A stretch of 33,160 nucleotides of DNA. Source: Chlamydiota bacterium. GTDB taxonomy: Bacteria > Chlamydiota > Chlamydiia > Chlamydiales > JAAZZY01. Shown here piece by piece: positions 23,551 to 31,995 of this stretch (positions are counted from its first letter, which is position 1; the number at the start of each line of letters is the position of its first letter). The DNA is taken from the NCBI GenBank assembly GCA_022601335.1, contig JAJACV010000034.1:1-33160 (forward strand), written 5' to 3'. The notes under the pieces are model-generated. The model was not told the origin of the DNA and did no database searches. It saw only the letters and a program-made list of their open reading frames with translations. Position numbers and translations under genes: made by a program.

Positions 23551-24849
23551 ATGAGAAAAAGCAATTTTCTACTTTCAACACTTTCTTTTCTATCCTTCAT
23601 AGGGCTTCAAGCCAATGGTCTTGATGATCTGAAATGTAGCTTTTATAAAACTCATGCTGAACCTCTGAGTGAAATCCAATCAATAAAAGATCCAGGGCAG
23701 ACGCCGCCCGCAGATTCCTCTGAAGCTGTTGCCAAAAAAAATGAAGAAAAAAATATAGAAATCAAAACTTCGCTACTTGATAACCCAAGTATTAGTGATA
23801 GCTACTTAGAAGGGTATGTTCAAGCCCTCATTGATGACGAGTATCTCAAGTACAAAGTCAAAGTTATTATTAGAAATAAAATAGCTTACCTTTATAACTT
23901 ACCCGATGAGAAGAGCGTTTCTGATGGTATTATTGGTATGGTTTCTAAAGTCCCTAGGGTTGCAGAAGTTCACGATGAAAAAAACACAAAAGCACCTCTG
24001 AGAGCTGAAAAAAAATATATTGTTCCAAGGCCACAGATAAAGGGAATTTGGTTTCCTCAAAACACCGTTTTATTTCCTCCTTTAATCGCCAACCCGAGAG
24101 CTGTTCTAAATACAATTGGATATCGCTGGCAATGGAAACAGGGGAGTCGATATCTTGGAAAAAATGCTGTAGCTGTTTCTTTTGGTGATATATTTCCCCT
24201 ATACCGCTTTATTGATCTCGGTCGTATTCACGCAAAATTGCAATTTAGTTTAGAAGCAGGAGCATGGCCTTTATTTAGAATTGATCACAATGAGACAAAT
24301 GACTGGAGTGAATTTGTTAATGCGGATTACTTTTTAGGGGTCCCGGTCACTATGCAAATTAAGCAGTGGTTTTTTAGGCTTCGCTTTTACCATATTTCGA
24401 CTCACTTGGGTGATGAGCTATTAGTCAATAATCCCAGTTTAATCCGTGTCAATCCAAGCTATGAAGGAATTGATTTATTTGTCGCCCATCAATGGACAGA
24501 TAATATAAGGCCCTATATCGGAATGGGGAGGATCTTTAGATCGGATAGTACTTTTCCACTTTTACCTCTCTATATAGAATGGGGCGCTGAAATTAGAATG
24601 TTAAGACGTGTTGTGCATTATAACCGTCTTTATGGGCAGTTATTTGTTGCAGCTCATTTTAAATCAGATGAGACAAGACACTGGGCTTTAGATTCTACAG
24701 TTGTGGCTGGATATGAATGGAGTAAGCTGAGAGGAGCCGGGAGACGATTTCGTATTTTTATGGAATATCATAATGGATTTTCACCCGATGGACAGTTTTA
24801 CCTTGATCGCTTAGATTATTTTGGATTTAGAATTTCTTATGGATTTTAA
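23551..24849 (+). CDS. Exported BON-domain + DUF1207 protein
   Basis: The protein is 432 residues. A signal peptide (FLLSTLSFLSFIGLQANG) leads to a spacer, then a BON-like domain (about 88-148: SYLEGYVQALIDDEYL, KVIIRNKIAYLYNLPDE, VSKVPRVAEV), which in other proteins binds membranes or phospholipids. The remainder (about 165-432) matches DUF1207, with WFPQNTVLFPPLIANPR, repeated amphipathic strands (YRWQWKQG, VAVSFGDIFPLYRF) and a final FRISYGF, a C-terminal aromatic typical of outer-membrane beta-barrel proteins. A role at the outer membrane is therefore inferred. The combination with BON is what makes it unusual. No operon partner; ATG 23551 has a weak ribosome site. The function is unknown. 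Confidence 0.85.
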   Translation: MRKSNFLLSTLSFLSFIGLQANGLDDLKCSFYKTHAEPLSEIQSIKDPGQTPPADSSEAVAKKNEEKNIEIKTSLLDNPSISDSYLEGYVQALIDDEYLKYKVKVIIRNKIAYLYNLPDEKSVSDGIIGMVSKVPRVAEVHDEKNTKAPLRAEKKYIVPRPQIKGIWFPQNTVLFPPLIANPRAVLNTIGYRWQWKQGSRYLGKNAVAVSFGDIFPLYRFIDLGRIHAKLQFSLEAGAWPLFRIDHNETNDWSEFVNADYFLGVPVTMQIKQWFFRLRFYHISTHLGDELLVNNPSLIRVNPSYEGIDLFVAHQWTDNIRPYIGMGRIFRSDSTFPLLPLYIEWGAEIRMLRRVVHYNRLYGQLFVAAHFKSDETRHWALDSTVVAGYEWSKLRGAGRRFRIFMEYHNGFSPDGQFYLDRLDYFGFRISYGF

Positions 24850-25267
24850 ACGAAGCTAATAGGGTCTGTGGAAAACCTGTTAATAACTCGTTTATAATTC
24901 TTCTAACCCATTGCTTTTAAGTTTCTTCTTTTTAAGTTTAAATTTTTTCTTATGAAAATGGGGCGAAATTATAAATTATTGAACTATAAATATTTATGAT
25001 ATACTCGGTTGAGCAAAGTGTTGTTTTTAAGCTTTTTAAAATTTATGAATAGCAAATTGTTATAAATATGTTCATAGTTGTTTATAACTCTTCAAAATTT
25101 CTAATTTGATAACAGATCAAATTATTAATAAATCTAATTTGGCCTATTTAAATCATGTAGGTAAATATAAGCTTTTTATGCAGAATTGGCAATTTGTCTA
25201 AATTGCTAAAAATTGCTTGTTTCTTAATAAAAAGACGTTAAAATTGATTCTTTTTTATGTAAGCTCT
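24850..25267. other. 418-bp AT-rich intergenic region with DnaA-box-like sites
   Basis: No gene is visible. TTTTCCACA (minus strand of 24867-24875) fits the DnaA-box consensus TTWTNCACA, and TTATTAACA (24878-24886, minus) and TTATAAACA (25079-25087, minus) each differ from it by one base. GTTTATAA[T/C]TCTTC is repeated at 24890-24903 and 25080-25093. The part in between is extremely AT-rich. It could be a replication-related site or just a long promoter region of the MYG1-like gene. Confidence 0.45.
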
Positions 25268-26137
25268 ATGAAATATACATTTGGTGCACACGATGGGTCT
25301 TTTCATGCTGATGAAGTCACAGCTTTGGCCCTGCTTATTGTGTTTAAGAACATTGACTCTAGTAAAATAATCAGAACTCGTAACTTAGATATCCTTGAAC
25401 AATGTGAGTATGTTTGTGATGTTGGAGGTATTTATGATGCGTCTATTAAACGCTTTGATCACCACCAAGTCTCTTACCAGGGTCCTTTAAGTAGTGCGGG
25501 TATGATTTTGAAATATCTTTTTGATACGGGAGTCCTTTCTCAAAAAGAATATCACTTTTTTAATAACAGTATCGTGAAAGGGGTTGATGCTTTTGATAAT
25601 GGTAAAGTGACAACTAATTTAGGGTTTTGCTCTTTTTCAAATATCATTTCAAATTTCTTACCTATAGAACATCAAGCAACGCCTGAAGAAATGGACAATG
25701 CTTTTATGAGTGCTGTTGAGTTTACTGTGGGACATTTTAAAAGACTTTATGAGAGATATAAATACAATTTATCTTGTAAGGGTCTTGTTGAAGACGCGAT
25801 GAAAAAATATACGGACTGTCTTTTCTTTGACAAAAGTATTCCTTGGATGGAGAGTTTTTTTGAATTAAATGGACAGGATCATCCAGCTTTATTCATTATC
25901 ATGCCAAGCGGAGATAACTGGAAACTCCGAGGAATACCTCCAAGTTATGAAGAAAAAATAAAAGTACGCCACTTTTTGCCTAAAAAATGGGAAGGTATGC
26001 TTGAAAAAGAGCTTCAAAAAGCTACAGGAATTAAAGGAGCTATTTTTTGCCATAAAGGACTCTTTATTTCTGTTTGGAAAACAAAGGAAGACGCAATAGC
26101 TGCTTACGAATTAATGAAAAAAGAAGAGAATTTATGA
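25268..26137 (+). CDS. MYG1-like metal-dependent hydrolase (UPF0160)
   Basis: The protein is 289 residues. GAHDGSFHADEVTAL (6-20) gives the metal-binding His8, His13 and Asp15, and RFDHHQ (62-67) carries the DHH triad. This fits the MYG1 family, whose eukaryotic member is a 3'-5' exoribonuclease affecting mitochondrial and nuclear RNA; bacterial members are uncharacterised. I chose ATG 25268 because it gives the usual family N-terminus; the longer in-frame TTG at 25217 adds a hydrophobic, non-family stretch. The stop overlaps the next gene (ATGA), so the two are translationally coupled. Members occur widely in eukaryotes and patchily in bacteria, so a eukaryotic-gene relationship is worth testing. 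Confidence 0.88.
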   Translation: MKYTFGAHDGSFHADEVTALALLIVFKNIDSSKIIRTRNLDILEQCEYVCDVGGIYDASIKRFDHHQVSYQGPLSSAGMILKYLFDTGVLSQKEYHFFNNSIVKGVDAFDNGKVTTNLGFCSFSNIISNFLPIEHQATPEEMDNAFMSAVEFTVGHFKRLYERYKYNLSCKGLVEDAMKKYTDCLFFDKSIPWMESFFELNGQDHPALFIIMPSGDNWKLRGIPPSYEEKIKVRHFLPKKWEGMLEKELQKATGIKGAIFCHKGLFISVWKTKEDAIAAYELMKKEENL

Positions 26138-26472
26138 GTTCAATATTCGATCAAATTATAGAGGGTAAATTACCCTGTGACAAAGTCTATGAAGATGAAG
26201 CTATTATTGCTTTTCATGACATAGCTCCACAAGCTCCTGTTCATATTTTAATAGTTCCTAAAAAACGAGTCCAAAAGCTCCAAGACTTAGATTCTAAAGA
26301 TATGCATATTTTAGAAGATGTTGTTAAAGTCGCTCAAACACTCGCTAAAAAGTTTAATATTTTAGAAGGATATCGTTTACTGACAAACAACGGTGCCCTC
26401 GCTGGTCAAACCGTCTTTCACCTTCATTTTCACTTAATTGGAGGAAAGCAACTCGGGCACCAATTTGGGTAA
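26134..26472 (+). CDS. hinT: HIT family nucleotide hydrolase (HinT-like)
   Basis: The protein is 112 residues, typical HINT length. The histidine triad is HLHFHL (His96, His98, His100, middle His catalytic). AFHDIAPQAPVHILIVPKK (27-44) is the HINT nucleotide-binding face. The family hydrolyses nucleoside phosphoramidates such as adenosine 5'-phosphoramidate and removes AMP from aminoacyl-adenylates. ATG 26134 overlaps the MYG1-like stop (ATGA), so it is probably coupled. A good terminator follows. Confidence 0.94.
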   Translation: MSSIFDQIIEGKLPCDKVYEDEAIIAFHDIAPQAPVHILIVPKKRVQKLQDLDSKDMHILEDVVKVAQTLAKKFNILEGYRLLTNNGALAGQTVFHLHFHLIGGKQLGHQFG

Positions 26473-26496
26473 TGCCGCGAGAAAAGAATCGCGGCA
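26473..26496 (+). terminator. Terminator between hinT and the MerR gene
   Basis: TGCCGCGA (26473-26480) pairs with TCGCGGCA (26489-26496), an 8-bp GC-rich stem with an 8-nt purine loop. It starts at the last base of the hinT stop and precedes ATTTTT. As the stem is symmetrical it may also serve the convergent MerR gene. Confidence 0.8.
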
Positions 26497-26508
26497 CGAG
26501 ATCTATTT

Positions 26509-27279
26509 TTAGAGATTCCTATTGGCATAAACTTTCATAGCTTTAGAAAGAAAGTCTGCCAAATCAGGGTGGAATTTTGAAAAATATGTATTAAAATCTG
26601 AGTGATTTTTGTATAAATCACCCAGACCTATGTAAACTTCTTTTGATGGAAGATACATTTGTTTAATTAAATGGTAATGAGCATGTATCTTTTTTTGCAC
26701 TTCCTCTGAGCTAGGAGCAAATTTTTCTCTTAAGAGTTTAGCAAGTTCTGCATTGACTGTTTCACTTTCTGATTTATATTTTTTCCAATCACCAGAGCTC
26801 CAAGATGAAGTATTTTTTTTACATTCGTCAAAAAGAGCCTTACTTTTGGGCCCATATTGTTCTTTAATATAACTCTCATACTCTTTTTGTTTTTCTCTAG
26901 AAAAACCTGCATATATTTCAAATTCAGACATTTTTTCTTCTCCTTTAATATGTTTAACAGTTTTATCAATGGTGTTAATTAATTTTTTCATGCGTTGAAT
27001 ATTTAATTTAATTGTTTTTTTGTGAGATTTAAGCGCTGCTGCTTGATCAAATTGATTCTGATTCATCAGCTTTTTTATTTGTTTCAGATCAAGCTCCAAT
27101 TCTTTGAAAAAAAGAATTTGCTGAAGTAATAAAAGTTGCTCTTCAAAATAAAAACGATAACCGCTTTCACCCAAGTAGGCTGGCTTTAAGAGACCCATTT
27201 CATCATAATAATGTAGAGTTCTTACGCTAACACCTGACAACCTTGAAATCTCTTTAACTGTATACGCTTTTTTACTCAT
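26509..27279 (-). CDS. MerR family regulator, TipA/Mta-like
   Basis: The protein is 256 residues. The N-terminal MerR DNA-binding domain (1-75) shows YTVKEISRLSGVSVRTLHYYDEMGLLKP, then a coiled-coil linker (about 80-118), then a C-terminal TipAS-like domain (120-256) with the aromatic and charged pattern of TipAL and Mta. No cysteine-based metal site is visible, so it is not a metal sensor. In the family, the TipAS domain binds hydrophobic or thiopeptide ligands and activates its own promoter and efflux genes. No neighbouring efflux gene is obviously paired. The promoter of this gene holds a textbook MerR operator (27315-27345), so autoregulation is strongly suggested. ATG 27279 has an AAAG-rich weak ribosome site. 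Confidence 0.93.
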   Translation of the reverse strand: MSKKAYTVKEISRLSGVSVRTLHYYDEMGLLKPAYLGESGYRFYFEEQLLLLQQILFFKELELDLKQIKKLMNQNQFDQAAALKSHKKTIKLNIQRMKKLINTIDKTVKHIKGEEKMSEFEIYAGFSREKQKEYESYIKEQYGPKSKALFDECKKNTSSWSSGDWKKYKSESETVNAELAKLLREKFAPSSEEVQKKIHAHYHLIKQMYLPSKEVYIGLGDLYKNHSDFNTYFSKFHPDLADFLSKAMKVYANRNL

Positions 27280-27314
27280 AAGAACTTTCTCTTCAAAAAA
27301 ATAGAATAGCTTGT

Positions 27315-27345
27315 AGTATAAACTATAACGTTACGTCATAGTCAA
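27315..27345 (-). promoter_or_regulatory. MerR-type promoter with 19-bp spacer and dyad operator
   Basis: On the minus strand TTGACT (27345-27340) and TATACT (27320-27315) are separated by 19 bp, the over-long spacer that MerR activators correct. A 21-bp near-perfect dyad at 27322-27342 (two mismatched positions plus the centre) fills this spacer. Start of transcription should be near 27308, about 29 nt before the ATG of the MerR gene. Strong positional evidence for autoregulation. Confidence 0.85.
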
Positions 27346-27572
27346 GATTTTGCAAAAAATAAATTTCATAAGGATCAAACAGGCTGTTTTACAGCAAATA
27401 GTATGACGAATTGGAGTCTAAAAGGATCAGCCAAGCTTTTTTGTGTTAATTTAAAATTATAATTTCTGTTTTTCAAAATTTTATTATTGATAATTTTTTC
27501 ACGTAATTTGTGTTTATTTCTTACTTTATGTTAAATTAGACCTAATTATTATTTAATTTATAACCTTGCCTT

Positions 27573-28562
27573 ATGAGTCAAAATCTTTTTTTAACTAACC
27601 TTTTGAACCCTGTTATTTTATTCTTTGTTCTTGGGTTTTTAATTCGAGCTTCTGGATCTAACTTTTCACTGCCTAAAGGGCTAAGTCGTTTTCTTTCTTT
27701 ATATTTAGTGGTTGCCATTGGATTTAAAGGAGGAGCCTGTTTAGTAGAGTCTGGCGAAATGGGCTCGCAATTTATTTTGGCCTCTTTCCTGGGTATTGCT
27801 CTGAGCTTTGCTCTACCTTTCATAGCTTATTCCATCTTGAAAAGAACGACAAAAATTGATTCCAAAACTCAAGCTGCTATTGCAGCGCATTACGGTTCAG
27901 TGAGCTTGGTTACCTTTATTACAGCCTGCTCTTTTTTAACGATTCAGAACATTCCCTTTGCGCAGTACATGGTTGCTGTATTAGCCCTCATGGAGTCGCC
28001 AGCGATTTTATCGGGTTTAATTGTTGCCCATAATAATAAAAGTAAAGGGGAGAAAAGCTCTTTTGGAAAGGTCTTAAAAACAATTGCTCACGAAATTAAA
28101 GCAGAAGGCATTTTGCTGGTTCTGCTCGGATCTTTCTTAATAGGAATGGTTACTGGTCAACCTGGGCTTGAAAAATTCTCTGGATTTTTAGTGACACCCT
28201 TTACTGGGATCTTAGGATTTTTCTTATTCGACATGGGTTTAAAAGTTGGAAAAGAGGCCAATCAACTCAAGCTCTTTAATTTTCCACTCTTTTCCTTTGG
28301 GCTTTATATGCCTCTTATTGGAGCGCTTATTGCTTTGATTTCTTCGAAATTTATGGGCTTTAATGTAGGAACAACAACATTGATGATGACACTAGGAGCC
28401 AGTGCTTCCTATATTGCTGTCCCTGCTGTGATGCAGGTGGCCTTGCCAGAGGCTAAGCCGGCAATTTACTTACCGTTATCTTTAGCAATTACATTTCCTT
28501 TTAACGTTGTATTTGGGATTCCACTTTACTATGAAGTTGCTAAGTGGTTTTTAATACTATAA
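27573..28562 (+). CDS. SbtA-like sodium-dependent bicarbonate transporter family protein
   Basis: The protein is 329 residues with about 10 membrane segments. The stretches AAHYGSVSLVTFITA (about 109-123), MESPAILSGLIVAH and GASASYIAVPAVMQVALPEA (about 273-292) are the conserved SbtA (PF05982) core; in cyanobacteria SbtA is a high-affinity Na+/HCO3- symporter. The substrate in non-photosynthetic members is mostly unproven. Residues are hydrophobic, with inverted-repeat symmetry expected for the fold. The MerR gene is divergent (gap 293 bp, containing its operator), so joint control is possible. ATG 27573 has no clear Shine-Dalgarno sequence. Confidence 0.85.
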   Translation: MSQNLFLTNLLNPVILFFVLGFLIRASGSNFSLPKGLSRFLSLYLVVAIGFKGGACLVESGEMGSQFILASFLGIALSFALPFIAYSILKRTTKIDSKTQAAIAAHYGSVSLVTFITACSFLTIQNIPFAQYMVAVLALMESPAILSGLIVAHNNKSKGEKSSFGKVLKTIAHEIKAEGILLVLLGSFLIGMVTGQPGLEKFSGFLVTPFTGILGFFLFDMGLKVGKEANQLKLFNFPLFSFGLYMPLIGALIALISSKFMGFNVGTTTLMMTLGASASYIAVPAVMQVALPEAKPAIYLPLSLAITFPFNVVFGIPLYYEVAKWFLIL

Positions 28563-28668
28563 GCTAAAATAAGGTTTAAATTTTAGAAAAAGAGGATAAA
28601 CTCTTGCTAAGAAATTATTTTATTTGAATGATGCAAAGACTTTGAATAATCATACCTTTTTGCTCAAA

Positions 28669-30420
28669 ATGAAATTTTTTATCCCTGCCCTTCTTTTGTC
28701 TGTCACTTTTCTCTCAGCTGAATTTAATCCTGAGAAGGAGAAGCTGTGCAAAGAACTAACCTCTTATAATTTGCTGATACATAACTATACGGAAGCTGTA
28801 AGCCGGGCTACAGACGGAGTGAAACATTTCCCAAAGTCTCAAGAAATGAGAGAGCTTTATATAGAGTCTCTTGCAAAAGTGCGAGATGAGAAAAGACTCT
28901 TGCAAAGCTGGCAAAAATTTTCTAGGGATTTTGAACACAACAAATATAAAGACTCTGTTCTAGAAAATGTAGCCTGGGGAGTGATCCATAATGCTCAAGG
29001 ATCTGAAAATCTAGCCACAAAATTTACAAGTTTAATCGCAGCGTCTATTCAAAATGATGCTTATTCTGTCGAAACAATCAAAAAAACTCTTGGAGAAAGT
29101 AACGCTATTTTAAGAGAAGTCGCTTTGCAATTTTGCTTGAATTTCGGTGATCAGGTTTTGAAAGATGAAATTGTAAGGCTTTTAAAAGAAGAAAAAGTCT
29201 TTGAAGTAAGAAAAAAAGCAATTGAAGTGGCTCAGCGTCTTAAAATCGATGAAGCTCGTCCTATTTTAGAAAGTCTCCTAGGTGATGAAAAAGTCAGTTA
29301 TCAAGAAAAATCTCAAATTGTTGCAGCTTTAATCAATTACTACGACTCTATATCAAATGAGGAGTTAAAAGAACTCTCAGAAAGCAGTCAGCCTGGTCAT
29401 CGACTATTAGCTTGTGAGCTGTATAATCACTTCGATTTAAAAGAACAGGCAGGTCTTCTCGAAGAACTTATTTATGACTCCCATAAACAAGTCAGACTCT
29501 CAGCATTGTCTATAATGGGAAACCTTAAGCTCACAGAACTAAACGGCAGAAAAATAGAAGAAGTCTTAAAAAGTGCACTTGAAGATTCAAATCCACAAAT
29601 TAGTCTCATAGCTACTTGGGCTCTACTGCATAAAAACCCAGTTCTAACAAAGGCTAAGTTAAGGCACTTTTTACTTCATTCGGATCAAACTATAAGGCTA
29701 CAAGCTGCAGGAATTATTGGATATTCACTCTCAGAAATGAGATCGCTTGCTGAGGAAATGTTTGAAATTCACCCAGATCTTTATGTTCGAGCTAACCTAG
29801 CCTTTTTTCTAGTCTCTCATAGAGTTAAAGTGAAAGAGGCAAGCGAGCAACTCTTTAATCTGTTCAATGCAAAAGAAATGTTTATGTTTAAAGAAGTCTA
29901 TCCTTCGCATTTATGCATTTTAGCCCCCACTGCCATGGTCCTAGAGCAGGGGAATCCAGAGGCCTTTTATCCGGTCGCCTCACTTTATTATCAAATGGCT
30001 CAGTTAGAAATTTTAAATATTTTAGCTATTTTAGAAGATCCCAGGGCTAAAGAGGCTATGGCGGTATTTTTAGATAATCATCATTCTGATATTACAACTC
30101 TTAGTTTAAGAAGTGTTTTAAAATTGGAGGATAAGCAAGCTTTCGAACTTATGAGGGATTTTTTAACTCATCAGGACAAACACAAAAGAGTCGAAGCGGC
30201 TATTGTATTAGCCATGTTTAAAAGAGATAAAGAAGCTCTTACCGTTTTGCAAGAAACTTTTGTCGATGTAAACCGTGACTTAAAACAAATCATTCTAATG
30301 GCAATTGGAGAGATTGCTTCAAAAGATTCCATCCCTTTTTTAATGGATATTGTTTATGAACCCTCTCAATCATTACGAGTAAATGCAGCGGCAGCTCTCG
30401 TTCAATGTTTGAGAAACTAA
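28669..30420 (+). CDS. Exported HEAT-repeat protein
   Basis: The protein is 583 residues. A short signal peptide (MKFFIPALLLSVTFLS, cleavage near SAE) is followed by an alpha-helical solenoid: recurring two-helix units such as REVALQFCLNFG, DEARPILESLLGDEKV, QVRLSALSIMGNL, IRLQAAGIIGYSL and SLRVNAAAALVQ mark HEAT repeats, spanning roughly 130-580. HEAT solenoids bind proteins or act as scaffolds; there is no catalytic signature. I start at ATG 28669 rather than the in-frame TTG at 28624 because the signal peptide begins there. The stop overlaps the convergent permease stop by 4 nt. The function in the envelope or outside is unknown. Confidence 0.85.
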   Translation: MKFFIPALLLSVTFLSAEFNPEKEKLCKELTSYNLLIHNYTEAVSRATDGVKHFPKSQEMRELYIESLAKVRDEKRLLQSWQKFSRDFEHNKYKDSVLENVAWGVIHNAQGSENLATKFTSLIAASIQNDAYSVETIKKTLGESNAILREVALQFCLNFGDQVLKDEIVRLLKEEKVFEVRKKAIEVAQRLKIDEARPILESLLGDEKVSYQEKSQIVAALINYYDSISNEELKELSESSQPGHRLLACELYNHFDLKEQAGLLEELIYDSHKQVRLSALSIMGNLKLTELNGRKIEEVLKSALEDSNPQISLIATWALLHKNPVLTKAKLRHFLLHSDQTIRLQAAGIIGYSLSEMRSLAEEMFEIHPDLYVRANLAFFLVSHRVKVKEASEQLFNLFNAKEMFMFKEVYPSHLCILAPTAMVLEQGNPEAFYPVASLYYQMAQLEILNILAILEDPRAKEAMAVFLDNHHSDITTLSLRSVLKLEDKQAFELMRDFLTHQDKHKRVEAAIVLAMFKRDKEALTVLQETFVDVNRDLKQIILMAIGEIASKDSIPFLMDIVYEPSQSLRVNAAAALVQCLRN

Positions 30421-31196
30421 AGACAGTCTAGAATTCTTTTGAGTCGTTTAATTCCTATATATCCAAGTGATACGATATAAACCCAAAGAGCTGCAAAGCT
30501 AACCCAGAATGGTAGGTAGGCATCAGATCCTAAGAGCGCTGCTCGAGATATCTCCATAACATAAGAAAACGGGTCTAAATAGGTTAGTAGACCAACCCAT
30601 GGAGAAACAGCAAAAGCTACCTTAGCTGTGAAAAAATAACATCCAAGAAGAAAAAGAGGATTGATAAAGCGAAAGTAAATGCGGGATAAATCAGTCACCT
30701 TTGTCAAGACACTTACTAAAAAGAGAGCGAAAAAACCGAAGAAAATATTGACGGTTAGTAAAGCTAGGCCTGCTTGATACCAAGAGATATTCAAAAGATT
30801 AAATTGAGACCAAAAAATACCTTTCCCTATGAAGTAGAGAGGTATTGCAATTATAAAGGATTGAATTGCCCAAGAAAGAGCTTGGTAACAAAAAACAAAA
30901 GTAGACGAAATAGGAAGTAGTAATAGATAAGAAATTTTTCGATCTGATTGAATATCGTTAATTAAAATTCCCGCTTTACCAATGATATCAAAAACGCCGA
31001 AGCTTGCTATGGCTCCTACCATAATAAAAACACCGTATTCGGGATTGCTGTTTCCCATTTTGGGAATAAAGTATCCAAAAATAATGACCCAAATAACAAA
31101 AGTCATCAGAATATCAAAAAGTTTACCCGGGTACTCTTTACGATAAATATGAAGGTCTCTTTTAAGTAGTTGAAGAAAAATACGACACGTATTCAT
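30417..31196 (-). CDS. ABC-2 type transporter permease
   Basis: The protein is 259 residues with six predicted membrane segments in the ABC-2 arrangement, a long cytoplasmic N-terminus (FLQLLKRDLHIYRKEYPG) and the C-terminal turn region VGLLTYLDPFSYVMEISR typical of the NodJ/drug-efflux group. It works with the ATPase encoded upstream, its start overlapping that stop by 4 nt (ATGA). Likely substrates of this group are lipids, polysaccharide precursors or drugs; none can be deduced here. Confidence 0.9.
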   Translation of the reverse strand: MNTCRIFLQLLKRDLHIYRKEYPGKLFDILMTFVIWVIIFGYFIPKMGNSNPEYGVFIMVGAIASFGVFDIIGKAGILINDIQSDRKISYLLLLPISSTFVFCYQALSWAIQSFIIAIPLYFIGKGIFWSQFNLLNISWYQAGLALLTVNIFFGFFALFLVSVLTKVTDLSRIYFRFINPLFLLGCYFFTAKVAFAVSPWVGLLTYLDPFSYVMEISRAALLGSDAYLPFWVSFAALWVYIVSLGYIGIKRLKRILDCL

Positions 31197-31942
31197 TTAT
31201 TTTCCTCTTTTTGAATAGCGAGTAAGACATCTTCTAGCTTTTCCTTATTATAGCTCGTTATGACTTCTTCTATAGTGCCCGTAGCTTTTATTTTACCTTG
31301 ATCAATCATGCAGACGCGATCAACAATTGCCTCTGCTTCTTCTAAATAATGAGTGGTTAGTAAAACCGAAACCCCTTGAGACTTTAAATTACGGATAATT
31401 TTCCAAAGTTCATGGCGAATATGCGGGTCAAGACCTACTGTCGGTTCATCAAGAACAACAAGTTTTGGACTGTGAATTAAGGATCTAGCAATCAAAAAAC
31501 GCTGTTTATAGCCGCCTGATAAAGTAGAAGCAAGTGCATCTTTATATCCCTCTAGCTCCAGTGATTCAATGAGTTCTCTTTTTTTAATAAGAATCTCTTT
31601 GTCTTGCATTCCAAAAAAACGACCTGCAAAAAGTAGGTTTTGATCCAAAGTTAAGAGCTCATCAAGATTAGGCTTTTGAGGACAAAAACCTACTATCTTT
31701 CGATACGCTTTTAAATTCTTATAAATAGAGCAGCCTTGCCAAAGCAGGTTGCCAGAAGAGGGGGGATTTAAAGAGGCTATAATAGAAGAAAGTGTTGTTT
31801 TACCTGCACCATTTACTCCGAGTAAACCTACAATTTCTCCCTCATTCATTTCAAAAGAAACACCGCGCAGAGCTTCTTTAGCGACTTTGCGCCCTCTAAA
31901 GTATGTTTTTTTAATATTTTGGATAGATATAAATGAAGACAT
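31193..31942 (-). CDS. ABC transporter ATP-binding protein, NodI-like
   Basis: The protein is 249 residues. Walker A is LGVNGAGKTT, the signature is LSGGYKQRF, Walker B is LVVLDEPTVGLDP and the switch His is in LLTTHYLEEAE. The VGLDP and THYLEEAE patterns fit the NodI/DrrA-type exporter ATPases (ABC-2). It energises the permease encoded next. ATG 31942 lies 53 bp from the divergent SDR gene, so the two promoters overlap. Confidence 0.94.
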   Translation of the reverse strand: MSSFISIQNIKKTYFRGRKVAKEALRGVSFEMNEGEIVGLLGVNGAGKTTLSSIIASLNPPSSGNLLWQGCSIYKNLKAYRKIVGFCPQKPNLDELLTLDQNLLFAGRFFGMQDKEILIKKRELIESLELEGYKDALASTLSGGYKQRFLIARSLIHSPKLVVLDEPTVGLDPHIRHELWKIIRNLKSQGVSVLLTTHYLEEAEAIVDRVCMIDQGKIKATGTIEEVITSYNKEKLEDVLLAIQKEENK

Positions 31943-31995
31943 GCCAGATATTCTAGGGTTAATTTTTTTTTAAATCAAATCCTTTTCAATTCAGT

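Noticed and set aside
26074-26133. Upstream in-frame extension of the HIT protein
   Set aside because: It lies inside the MYG1-like gene; family length and the coupled ATGA start at 26134 fit better.
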